The position numbers were made by a program, and so were the translations under genes. The notes under the pieces were generated by a model. It did no database searches. It was not told the origin of the DNA and saw nothing but the letters and a program-made list of their open reading frames with translations. Below, piece after piece: positions 11,397 to 21,177 of a stretch of 64,000 nt of DNA (its first letter is position 1; each line of letters begins with the position of its first letter). This stretch comes from Harmonia axyridis (lineage: Eukaryota > Arthropoda > Insecta > Coleoptera > Coccinellidae): NCBI RefSeq assembly GCF_914767665.1, contig NC_059506.1, positions 930,001 through 994,000 of the forward strand. The letters run 5' to 3'.

Positions 11397-11525
11397 TATA
11401 CGAGGTATAGCGGAGATCCATTTCATTCTTGAATCAGGTTCCTTAGGAAATTTAAAAATAGAGACATACGTATTTTGTGAGTCGTAATTGGACTTACAAC
11501 CTGTAACACAACAGCGACGAGGCAT
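11283..11525 (-). pseudogene. THAP-domain N-terminus
   Basis: Starting at the ATG at 11525, the product begins MPRRCCVTGCKSNY, continues with 'VSIFKFPKE' and then 'RMKWISAIPR'. This is the Cys-x4-Cys start, FPK and W-I/L signature of a THAP zinc finger, which in P-type transposases binds the element ends. The domain is cut after about 42 residues by a (TA)n microsatellite that reads as alternating Ile-Tyr, so the His-containing second half is absent in this frame. It is either a broken gene or one with an intron starting near 11400. Confidence 0.65.
11335..11392. repeat. (TA)n microsatellite
   Basis: An uninterrupted alternating TA tract of about 50 bases, flanked by 'tatatgtatatatgtata'. 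It lies within the THAP element and interrupts its coding region. Confidence 0.95.
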
Positions 11526-11932
11526 TTTCAATGTTTTTCTGGGGAGACAGGAAGAGTCAGAAACTTTGTACCAGATCACTATGTAAATTCAAGCACTAAT
11601 TCACAGAATTGATACTGAATCACACTTAAAACTGATCAATATCACAATATTTCAAACACTCAGATGAACTTTATAAACAATACACACTCGGTACACAAAA
11701 CCGGTAACAAGTGCAACTTGTTTGAAGAAATTATCAGAAAACCCCACACAAATCGGTGATCTGTAAGAACTAAGAATAGTTATTCCCCTTTAAGTTTTGA
11801 ACTGAAAAGTCAAGTGGTACCATTCCCTCTTAAACCCCGACCTTCCCGATGCATTTTGGGTCTATAGGCCACTCAGACATTGTTGCCGCTCTTACTGTGC
11901 ATGGCTTGAGTTGAAGACGGCTGTGGTAGAAT

Positions 11933-12640
11933 AGATCGGACACTGACATTCTACGATGGAAAACACTGTTTTTTGAGCCCTCATACGACTGCTAGCATAA
12001 ATAACTGTGGTATTACAGCACTCTGTTATCTGTGTATTACAGATACCTACTTTGACAACATACTGAATCCGCACTTGGCGCGAAATTCAAATTAGTTAAA
12101 TTATTAGCATTATGGGAATTCATAAATAAAATACAAAATTTCTCAAATAATGTATATATTTCCCACGAACAAAAAAAAATATATATAATACAACAAAAAA
12201 GAATAACAAATATGTACATTTTCATCATCCATAAGAGAAAATAACAAGGTTGATTTTACAGCTCAGTACAAATAATGAAGTTCGCATGCGCCGCATAGAA
12301 TTTCAATATCAACAAGTATATCCGAAGTATATTCAAAGTTACTTGAAAGTTACAGATATCTCTTTGAAGTGGATACCACGATCTGCTAAATACCAGGGTT
12401 TTATTTGAAAGTATTGTTAGGCAATAAATTCACTGGCCCCAAAGAAATTTCTAGAAACTTGGACAACCCTTGTATAATCCAAATATTCTGGCTTCCTCCA
12501 AGTGACTTTGGATATAATATATCAGTTTCTATCATTTTATGTTCCGTTATTCGTGCACAGTATAGGAACTATATAGTTCCTATACTCGTGATTCGTGTTT
12601 ATCGATGAAAAGTATTAGGTGTATCTGAAAAAATCAAATT
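11933..12640. repeat. Right part of interrupted 'GGTTTATGCACC' element
   Basis: From about 12277 it matches 43305-43430 ('gccgcatagaatttcaat', then 'tgtttatcgatgaaaagtat'). The right terminal repeat present at 45000-45028 is not visible here, so the copy is decayed or truncated. Confidence 0.5.
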
Positions 12641-12659
12641 TAATTTTTTCCCAATTATT

Positions 12660-13207
12660 ATTAGAATAGAATAGAACAGATCTTTATTTCTATATACTAC
12701 AAATAGTAGAAAGAAAATAAGAACAAATAATCACATATTATTAAATTCTTCCATATCAAAGGGTTCCAATTCCATCAATAATTTATATGAAGATTTCTTG
12801 AAATTTTTCAATTCATTTTCTCCCTTGATATAATATAATACTTTTTTCATGTTACTATTTGCTCCATAAAAGATTATACCATACCTCATTTTGGATTCGA
12901 AGTTTGCAAAATAAACAGTTTTCAATAGTTGCATGCCTATGTATTTCGATGATATCTTGATTGTGTAGCATACTGAGTTCAAGCTGCTGTTGGTTTTTTC
13001 AATTATTCTCCCCAAGTAAGGTGTTCATCCAAGTTTATTCCAGGAAATTTCGCAGTTTCCTGGAGTTTGAAAGTTGTTTCAGCAATTTTTAATTCTTCAG
13101 GTATAATTTCTTCTTCTACTTCTTGCTTATATGAACTGGTATAATTTGTGTAGACTGTTTTGTTCTGAAGCACATGACTCTTGTTTTGGCAGTGTTTAGT
13201 GTGAGCT
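12660..13207 (-). pseudogene. LINE reverse-transcriptase C-terminal fragment
   Basis: Minus-strand reading frames give 'LNTAKTRVMCF' near 13200, matching the 'LN..KT..M.F' segment of Jockey/CR1-type reverse transcriptases. Farther on come 'KFPGINLDEHLTWG' and, at 12731-13015, 'YIGMQLLKTVYFANFESKMRYGIIFYG', the usual 'Y.a.f.S.l.YGI..WG' block. Frameshifts separate these parts. The 3' end has 'aaataaagatctgttctatt' with (TTCTA)n. It is a dead 5'-truncated copy. Confidence 0.65.
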
Positions 13208-13214
13208 TGCGATT

Positions 13215-13320
13215 TTTCAGCCGGGAAGTGCTCACTTCCCGGACGCTTCTTCTCTGAGAAAGTAGCATTTCCCGGCCTAGTCCGGAAAGTACGTACTTCC
13301 CGGACTAGGCCGGAAAAGAA
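13215..13320. repeat. GC-rich hairpin element centred on TACGTA
   Basis: 'CCGGCCTAGTCCGGAAAGTA' and 'TACTTCCCGGACTAGGCCGG' meet at CGTACG/TACGTA, and a second hairpin ('gaagtgctcacttc') lies on the left. The same structure, in opposite orientation and with the same flank ('ataacggctgacag'), is at 53820-53990. Confidence 0.75.
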
Positions 13321-13589
13321 TCATAGAATTCATAGCAACCGAGATAACGGCTGACAGTTTATATATATTTTAATACCTAATAATATTCGTTTCCCAATTG
13401 CTTTCAACATATACGAGTACAAACATAAGAAAAAACTCTAAATATATAAAAAGATTTTGCATAATAAGCTATTTTAGGAGTCCTCAGTTTTGAAGTGATT
13501 ACTACATATTATGGCTGTGGCAGAAGATTAGTAGTCTTAACTCCCACATTGCCATCACCCCTTTCATTTAATTTTTCGGAAATCCGTGA

Positions 13590-14334
13590 AAATATTTTTT
13601 TCGACTAACATAATTGCATATTTTTATGACAATCCCAGCATCGTAGCTACTTCGCCTGCTTTAGGAAATATTTTTGTGGGACTAATTGAACAATAAATAC
13701 TTGCTACAAACAAATAATAACTACTTAATTACTGCATAATTGGTGGTGGCAATAAAATTCTAATTTTATGCTTATCTTTGATAAACAACCCCAAAGAAAT
13801 TCTTTCTATATTGAAGTTGCCGACCGAAGCAATAAATGGTACTCTGTATTATAAAAAATAAACGAAAACACGTCAGAGACGTAATAATAATTGGCGAAAG
13901 AATAATAACAGACGAAAGACCAGCAGTCTTTGGGCTTTCTTCACAGAAGTTGATGTAAATTATGCTACTTGTAATTTATGCAAGTTGAAATTATCTTTCA
14001 AAACCACCTCTTCAAATTTGAGGAAACATTTGAAAAATCGATATCCTTCTTTTACTTTCCTAACTAAAGCTGAAACAAGAAAAAGAGTTGAAAATGTAAG
14101 AAAAATGGATGGTTTTATAATAATTTTTCATTAGTTTTGCTTTGCTTTGAATGATAAGAGTGACTAATTCGAGTTGCAAAGATAAACGAACTAAGGTTCG
14201 GGTGATTCATACAAATATTAATAACAAGCAACCTAAACAGTGATCACGTCACACTTTGATTTCACTGATATCATAAAGTAACGTTCACGTTTCACAACGT
14301 GATCTAGATATCACGGTATCGCTCATCTCTACTC
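13590..14334 (+). mobile_element. hAT-derived fragment with BED-type zinc finger
   Basis: The right end TATCGCTCATCTCTA equals the end of the complete hAT derivative at 61212-62133, and the sequence matches that element in reverse. On the plus strand, 13930-14120 translates with 'WAFFTEVDVNYATCNLCKLK', then 'SSNLRKHLKNRYPSF'. This is a BED zinc finger (C-x2-C ... H), the DNA-binding module of hAT transposases. The left end is missing and no catalytic part is present. Confidence 0.7.
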
Positions 14335-14380
14335 TCAATGCTACTTTTCGGATGGTGCTTGTGCGCTTTTGTCATCAAGG
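14332..14380. repeat. Fragment shared with LINE at 58027-58062
   Basis: 'tctcaatgct(a/g)cttttcggatggtgctt' occurs both here and in the coding part of the REL-type LINE near 58027. The stretch is only about 45 bases long and is followed by GCGTT repeats and (ATT)n, so it is a small 5'-truncated relic. Confidence 0.45.
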
Positions 14381-14668
14381 TTCTCATTTTGCGTAGCATT
14401 GCGTTGCGTTGCGTTATTATTATTATTATATCAATGGTCTCTCAATTATCAAATCTTACAGGAAAGAAGTTAGTTGTTGTTTTTGAAATATTCCTTGTTG
14501 TATTTATTCGTTCTATAAATATTTATTTTTGATAAAATAATTGATGTGTACCTGACGTTATTTTTTTTCGATTACCAAAACCACTGTACCCCTCTGACTA
14601 AAAAAAAACCTATGCCTTTGCTCGAAAAAAACAAACCAATGTAATCTGTAACTTTCTTTGTATTTCAG

Positions 14669-14899
14669 GAATTGATACCGTTAATATTTGGATTCGAATT
14701 GCCAATCATGTCCCAAAACTTCGATTCGAACTGTCCTTATGTAATGAAAATTCAAGATCAGTATAAGGTACAAGTTATCTTTAAGACCAGGCCGAAGTTG
14801 CATGCGAGTTTGGTTCTGGTCAAAGGCGTCGAGTGGGAAGTGGACCAAGTCAAGCAGGCGACACTGTTGCTGATGGATTTCATGTGTGAAAAGCTAGCG
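14669..14899 (+). CDS. BicC: Bicaudal C, exon 1 of those visible (KH region)
   Basis: BicC is an RNA-binding protein that represses translation of target mRNAs through KH domains and polymerises through a SAM domain. It acts in the cytoplasm, in oocyte patterning and tubule development. This exon (TTTCAG|GAA ... GCG|GTAAGT, 77 codons, phase 0 at both ends) encodes 'LIFGFELPIM', 'QDQYKVQVIF' and 'RPKLHASLVLVKG', which match the conserved KH region of BicC. All six visible exons join in phase to give 586 residues. Exons for the N-terminal KH domains are not found in 1-14668, so an intron of at least 14.6 kb, or a start outside the window, is implied. The following intron is 30.3 kb. Confidence 0.9.
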
Positions 14900-14923
14900 G
14901 TAAGTGGGAAAGTTTGCCCCTGG

Positions 14924-15000
14924 CAAATCAAATCAAATCTTTATTTTCCATGAGACAATGATTACATTGAAGAAATCAAAAACAATATAAAACATCATAT
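14924..15000 (-). repeat. LINE 3'-tail fragment
   Basis: 'AAATCAAATCAAATCTTTAT' is the reverse of a LINE 3' terminus with a poly(A)-signal-like AATAAAGATTTG and (TTTGA)n tail. It resembles the terminus at 12660. It begins only 25 bases after the BicC splice donor. Confidence 0.5.
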
Positions 15001-15006
15001 TACTGT

Positions 15007-16580
15007 ACAGGGTGGGCAAATTTTGATGTTTTAGCACTACAACTTTTAAACCAGATGAGATAGACAAATTCTGATACCCTATTCTCGGTCTCTTTTTCTG
15101 AAAAACTAACAAGAGTAGTATTAATTTTTGGCCACCTTCTTTTGTTTTCGAGTTATAAGCGAAAATTGGAAAAATGGCGATATCGAAAAACTTTTATATC
15201 TCCGCTAATACTGATGCTAGAGCTCTGAAATTAAAACATTATACAGGCACTTTTTTTTTACGTAGAATCCAGTGGCGTGCTCGTATTCCCAAAAGGGTTT
15301 TTAATTACGAAACTATGACCAAAAGTTATGTTTTTTCAAATGGGAACACTAGATTTTTGTGCCATTTTCTGAAAGCTTAATTTTTCCTGATTTCAAAAAT
15401 ATATAACATCGTATGATTCGTATTACAATAAATAACAGAAAATGGTCAAAAACCTTTTTTTACTTAAGATTTTCAATATTTCTATGGTTTCAACTGGTGA
15501 TGAGCACAGAAAAATTGAGCTTTCTATAACAAGAGCAGTGTCCTTCTGCCAATCTGATTATTTCTATGCTTTTCACTTATTTCTACAAAATTCGAATCTA
15601 TATTTATTTTATACAAATAGTTTCGAAAAGATAAACAAACTTGGAAAAAGTTTCCTAGGTAGCTTGAACACACTTTCAAATATTCATCTATTGAAAATTG
15701 AAATATCGAGAAGAGGTGTCGACTGTGCTTTGTGCAATTGTTGTCATTATTAGGTTAAATATTATTTCTTGTTTGTCCCTTCGTAATTAAATTGTTGAGT
15801 TCAATCATATATGCATTGTTTCATACGCTGTTTAAAATGGATTGGTACTTGTGCGTATTGATTCTGGAGACCTATGTAAATAATCTCCTGATACATGCAA
15901 CTTAATACAACTCTTTCGATTGAAAAATTCGATTTTGTGGTTTCTCCGTTATTTCCAAATCAATTTTTAGATAAAAAATTTATAAAACATATCTTGATTC
16001 GAATTTTGTAGAAATAAGTGAAAATCATAGAAATAATCAAATTGTCGGAGGGACACTGCTCTTGTTACAGAAAGCTCAATTTTTCTGTGTTCATCAACAG
16101 TTGAAACCATAGAAATATTGAGACTCTTAGGTGAAAAGAGGTTTTTGGCCATTTTCTATTATTTATATTGATCCGAATCATACGATGTTATATATTTTTG
16201 AAATCAGGAAAAATTAAGTTTTCAGAAAATGATACAAAAATTTAGTATTCCCATTTGAAAAAACATGACTTGGGTCATAGCTGCGTAAATAAAAACCCTT
16301 CCGAAAATACGAGCACGCCACTGGATTCTACGTAAAAAAGTGCCTGTATAATGTTTTAATTTCAGAGCTCTATCATCAGTATTAGCGGAGATATAAATGT
16401 TTTTCGATATCGCCATTTTTCCAATTTCCGCTTATAACTCGAAAACAAAAGAAGGTGGCCAAACATGAATACTACCCTTCTTAGTTTCTCAGAAAAAGAG
16501 ACCGAGAATGGGGTATCAGATTTTGTCTTTCTCATCTGGTTTAAAAGTTGTAGTGCTAAAACATCGAAATTTGCCCACCC
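15007..16580. repeat. Foldback element, ACAGGGTGGGCAAATTT end
   Basis: The left end 'acagggtgggcaaatttt' is mirrored by 'aaatttgcccaccca' at about 16567-16581. The arms exceed 400 bases (for example 'gagaccgagaatggggtatc' near 16498 opposite the complementary text near 15078-15098). The right arm runs directly into a second palindrome. Confidence 0.85.
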
Positions 16581-16917
16581 ATTTTGGGTGAGACAGCCAG
16601 GTCTTCGCTTGTTATTTAAGATAGAGCCTTGCGGTTTTCACGTTCTTGTAGAATCGTTGGATTCTACGCAGAATTCTGATTCAGACGTAGTTTTTATCTC
16701 AGCATTATTTCTAATAACTTCGGAGATGAAGGAGGGGTCCGAAAAGTATTAATTTCCAAAATCGCCCTGTATCTCTTGAACGGAAACAGTTATGCAAAAT
16801 CTGATTAGACCAACTTGAGTTTGAAGAAAAAGTAGGACAGGAACGTGAAAACCGCAAGGCTCTATCTTAAATAACAAGCGAGAAACCTGGCTTTCTCACC
16901 CAAAATGGGTTGCACTG
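16581..16917. repeat. Second palindrome abutting the previous one
   Basis: 'ttttgggtgagacagccagg' on the left is mirrored by 'cctggctttctcacccaaaa' on the right. The unit 'tagagccttgcggttttcac' is likewise inverted near 16841-16864. It ends with CACTGTACAGG, resembling the ACAGGGTG termini, and probably inserted into the end of the 15007 element. Confidence 0.7.
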
Positions 16918-16956
16918 TACAGGACATTTAAAAAAATCTTGTACTTTATAGAACCT

Positions 16957-17083
16957 TTTTTGCATAAAAATGTTTCTCTATTTCAGTATCGTAATGAGTT
17001 CATTAGAGCACTCTTTTTAGAACTGTAATGAACTCATTACGATACTGAAATAGAGAAACATTTTTATGCAAAAAAGGTTCTAT
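16957..17083. repeat. Perfect ~58-bp-arm palindrome
   Basis: 'agaaccttttttgcataaaa' through 'cagtatcgtaatgagttcat' is mirrored around 'ctctttttag' to end in 'ttttatgcaaaaaaggttct'. The inner part (TAATGAGTTCATTA...) is the palindromic end of the dispersed repeat family also seen at 42600-42671 and 56215-56283. Confidence 0.85.
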
Positions 17084-17610
17084 CCATCGTTTCCAGTTAT
17101 ATTTTTCGTTTTGTGGTTGTCTATACTGACTTCCAATACCATCAATTTTCAACAAACGTCAATAATAATTGTCAAAATGATATAATTTGGATATAGTGAA
17201 ATGATCTGCAACATTATCCGTAATTTCTCTTACTTCATGTGGTGATAAATCGATTTCGTCACACATAATTAACGAATTTCATTCGTAATTGTAAATTATT
17301 TCAAAATTCGGAACATACAATTCGAATTCATATTCCGTTATCTGTCAATTTTCGTAACAGTCACACCAACTGCCAAGATACAATACAAATGTCACTAGGA
17401 TGTATAATCTGAATTTTTCATTGAATTTCGACAATATTTCACCAAACTTGACTGAAATAGAGAAAATATCGTCTAATACTCGTTGCAAAAGGCCATTCCA
17501 ACACTCATGCGTTCGAAAACTCGCTCCTTCGTCGCTCGTTTTCGAATTTAGCATTCGTGTTGGAATAGGAGCCCATTCTGCAACTTGTTTTAGAATATAC
17601 TATTTAAGAC
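17084..17610 (-). repeat. Dispersed 'TTCCAACAC' repeat, copy 1
   Basis: This ~530-bp sequence is the reverse of copies at 41815-42110, 42120-42671 and 55742-56283. Diagnostic pieces are 'gactgaaatagagaaaatat', 'ccattccaacactcatgc' and 'caacttgttttagaatat'. In the reverse sense the copies contain a short reading frame beginning M-(S/C)-D-(E/K)-I-D-L-T-P. This copy has an extra 30 bases between the TTCCAACAC pair. Confidence 0.75.
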
Positions 17611-17619
17611 GCATCTTAA

Positions 17620-19050
17620 AGATCTTAAGTGTTGAACTGGACCTTATATTGTCAGATAAATGATTGAAAATACGCGTTCCTAGATTGTTAGATGCACTCT
17701 GAGCAATCCTGCATTTTGAAACCTGCTTGTGACTCAATCCTTTCCGGCGTATATTCATGTTTTGAATCTCTTCATTACGTTTGAAAGAGCTTATGTTGCA
17801 ATAAATATAACATGCAATTTTAAAAATATATTGTAAGTTGCAATTATGCCCATGAGACTCTAAGGCTGATTTCTAGGGGAAGTTTGGCTTATTTGGCAAC
17901 AAAACTCTCACCCAGGTTTCTACACATTTGATTAAATCAAAATAAACAAAGATCGATCCTTTTCACTCCAAACAAAAAAACATTGAATTGAAGGAAATGA
18001 AGGAATGAAATTAAAAAAATATTTAAATAAGAACTTAACTTTAATCAGTTTTTGATGAATTACTGTGCTATTAGGATGGAACCTCTTCTGTAGATTATTT
18101 TCAGCCTTCTAAACACCAGATATTAGCTGGAAGCTATAGTACTCCAATTCCCATTCAGCGAAGTTTCAGGAACTGAAGTGGTTTAACGTACGTACTATTC
18201 CAACTTCTATATCTCAAGGAAGTTCTTCTTTACGATATTTCAATCCCAATGGAGATTTCTATTGATTAATCCCAAGGGAGGTTGTACTTCTTGATATTTT
18301 TCAATCCCAAGAAAGGTTTCTGTTGTTCCAATCCCACGGGAGGTGCTTTGGGAAAATGAACAACGATATTAGAATATGTTAACCTGAATTTACAACTCCT
18401 TTTCAGACTTCTAACCAAGAAATTATAAAGAAATGATTACATTTATCATGAAATAAATCTGAGAAGGAGTTCTGCTGAAATTATTTGACACAAAAAGAAT
18501 TCTACCAAACCTGAAATTCGTTTCCACAAGATGGATGACTCTAAAAAAAAACACTGTTTCAAAATTTATCGATATTATATGGAGGGCTGCGATAATTCAA
18601 AATGCCCTTTTTTGAGTTATCTCGTTCGCAACGATAGGTATATGAAATACGTTTGTCATTGAATGAAACTATTCATCGAATAGTTTGAAAAATTTGAAAT
18701 ATTTCCACTTTATGTGAAGAACAATAAAAATAAGAAAGCTACAAGGATAAAATATATCCAATTTTTCAAACTATTCGATGCTAATCGTTTCTTCCTATAG
18801 CCGTTTTTACTGGGTCCCTTTTTTTCACACATTTTTACCTACCATCAATTCATAGTAATAAAATTTCACGTCCCTGCTATTGCATTTGGCATTTGCAGAA
18901 AAGTCAAATCGAATAAAATAAAATGTAGGTATATCTGTGTCTTTTAACCTTATCTTTTCGTCGCTGTAAGTGTCTTAATTTATTCCTGAATTTCTTCGAT
19001 GCCGATGAATAATAAGTACTTTTTAAATACCTTCTCCGATGATAATACAG
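17620..19050. other. Intron, no gene; small repeats
   Basis: At 18238-18345 short imperfect repeats of 'caatccca(a/c)gggaggt' occur four times. At 18575-18620 'ggctgcgataattcaaaatg' matches the arms of the foldback at 35097-35566. 'catcgaatagtttgaaaaat' (18668) is inverted at about 18761-18781. Confidence 0.5.
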
Positions 19051-19059
19051 AACTTTCTT

Positions 19060-19160
19060 CTTTCGATAACAAACTCATTCAAACAAATATTCATGCTTGA
19101 TTATTCATGAGTAGTCATGAAGATCGATTGATTATTCAATGATTATTCAGTTAATATTTA
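19060..19160. repeat. Fragment of the 'ATTATTCA' hAT-like element
   Basis: 'ctcattcaaacaaatattca' and 'tgattattcatgagtagtca' match 48590-48650. Only about 100 bases are retained. Confidence 0.6.
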
Positions 19161-19263
19161 TTCTATATTCCACACTAAAAACCTAGACACCGATGACTGG
19201 ACTAGATCTTCGATAACCTCTAGCAATAAATATGCATATCTAAGTATTTGACAGATAGTTGAA

Positions 19264-20138
19264 TACTTATTTATATAATTGTATTCTTAGACAATCGATT
19301 TCGGCACTAGGCCATCATCAGGTCAGCTGAAAATAAGATGTAAAAATAAAATCACAACACGATAACCAAACATACAATTTTTACAAAGTTTTGATAGTGA
19401 TAGTGTCTGATATAAATAAAAAGATGTATTATAAACTCACCGTCAAAGAAATAAGTACTTTTTAAAAAAGACATTAAATGTATAATAATTTTTCTGAGAA
19501 TTTTTTCCATGTATACATATATATCTAGGTGTTGAAAGTTAAATATTAAATTGTAATTCTTTCTATGAAAACCATTATTGACAGTTTTGAATCGGAATAT
19601 GTTTTATGTTTTCTTAATTTTCTTGAAAAACAAGAATGACGAACACCTCCTCAACGAAATTAAAGATTTTCCCACAGTTAATTTATTCAAGATGATCCAA
19701 CCTCCGACTATATAGACTTTTCCGCCTGCCTCTGTATACGCTTTCATGAATCTGAAGGTTAACTAATACACGGAATTAAACATAAAACATATTCCGATTC
19801 AAAACTGTCAATAATGGTTTTCAAAGAAAGAATTACAATTTAATATTTAACTTTTAACACCTAGATATACATATATGTATACATGGAAACAATTTCTCAG
19901 AAAAATTATTATACATTTAAAGTCCTTTTTAAAAAGTACTTATTTCTTTATTTATTTATAATTGTTGTTTATAATACATCTTTTTATTTATATCATACAC
20001 TATCACTATCAAAACTTTCTAAAACTTGTATGTTAGGTTATCGTGTTGTGATTTTATTTTTACCTCCTATTTTCAGCTGACCTGATGATGGCCTAGTGCC
20101 GAAATCGATTGTTTAATAATATAATTATATAAATAAGT
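19264..20138. repeat. Foldback element with ~350-bp arms
   Basis: The left arm 'cgatttcggcactaggccat', 'catcaggtcagctgaaaata' is mirrored at 20065-20110 ('cagctgacctgatgatggcc', 'tagtgccgaaatcg'). The inner arm ends near 19612 and 19780, leaving a ~170-bp loop. Small ORFs inside (19883-20080) are arm sequence, not genes. Confidence 0.85.
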
Positions 20139-20139
20139 G

Positions 20140-21177
20140 TGTCTTCCCTTTTCTTTTCTAATTCATCACCAGACACACTCATGGAGTTTTTCGTTAAGAT
20201 ATTTGACAGATCTATTCAACGAACAGCTAATTCTGAACACAGTGCATAAATGTAAAAACGTTCGTTATTCTTGGAAAGTTGGCAGTACCCTGGTTTTACT
20301 GAGAAAATGGTCAAATTTTTATAATCAAATGGTCGTTTGGAAAATCCAACAATTATTTTTATGACGAGAGAACCCCTTGGCTGAATAGAAATAGTAAATC
20401 CTTAGTTGATGGGGCTATACATAGACCCATTACAGGCATAGAGGTATGTAAACACCTCGGTAAACCTATTATATGGGGTGATTCAAAATTCAGTATCAAG
20501 ATTTCAGGGCCGTATTTTTCAGGTTAAACGCTTCGTTACCGAATACAGAGCGGTTAAGTTTCAAGATTTTTTTCATTTTTTTCTTCATTGTTCTTTCAGT
20601 TTTTGAAAGATTGAGATCAAGTTTGAAATATAGGTTCGTTAGGTTTTTTACTTTTAGTTAGTGTTTGAGGAAACCCCTCATTCAGATCACAAACCAAATA
20701 TCAAGAGTTTTTTGTTTTCATTGTGAAAATAGTTTCCTACCATTGCTAAGTTACAAATTTCAAGGAATTACAAAAAATGATTTAACTTTTTTCTTGCAAT
20801 CTCTGGAACCTTTTAGGGTCGTCAGCAATTCATAATTTATGGAATCGCAACCAATTCTTTCATTGCTCATGCCGATAATTCAATCATCTCAAAATTTTAT
20901 TGACAAAGAAAACGATCAAACGGATTCTCCTCGAACATAATTCGTTAAAAAAATAATATGAATTGCAAAAATGAAATGGATATTTACGCCATAGATTATC
21001 CAAATATTTAGATCCACTAGAACGGTGGGAAAATAATCAAATCAAGAACCTACCCCAAAAATTGTCTGAACTAGCAGAAAGTATCTATGTAGTTCTATCC
21101 CATCAACATAAATTTGTCCAATCCTTCTAGAGATTTTTTGTGTGCCATTATGCACTCATCCCAAACTATTAATCTGC
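20140..21177. other. Intron, nothing recognised
   Basis: AT-rich single-copy-looking DNA. The ORF at 20137-20364 has no recognisable motif. Confidence 0.4.

Larger units (their letters stand above)
10817..11925 (-). mobile_element. P-like THAP element with 7-bp target duplication
   Basis: The terminal inverted repeats are CACAGCCGTCTTCAACTCAA at the left and its complement at the right (TTGAGTTGAAGACGGCTGTG), continuing for about 28 bases. GTAGAAT is present directly outside both ends (10810-10816 and 11926-11932), consistent with a target-site duplication. The minus-strand interior encodes a THAP zinc finger plus a second ORF. At 1.1 kb it is too short for a full P-superfamily transposase, so it is non-autonomous. 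Confidence 0.75.

Noticed and set aside
11340..11400. Ile-Tyr repeat peptide in the THAP ORF
   Set aside because: It is translation of a (TA)n microsatellite, not a protein domain.
1..14668. Search for earlier BicC exons (N-terminal KH domains)
   Set aside because: No plus-strand stretch gives a KH-like translation between splice sites. They are probably left of the window.
15174..16416. Mirror-image ORF pairs (15174/16222, 15442/15967)
   Set aside because: Same explanation: arms of a foldback element.
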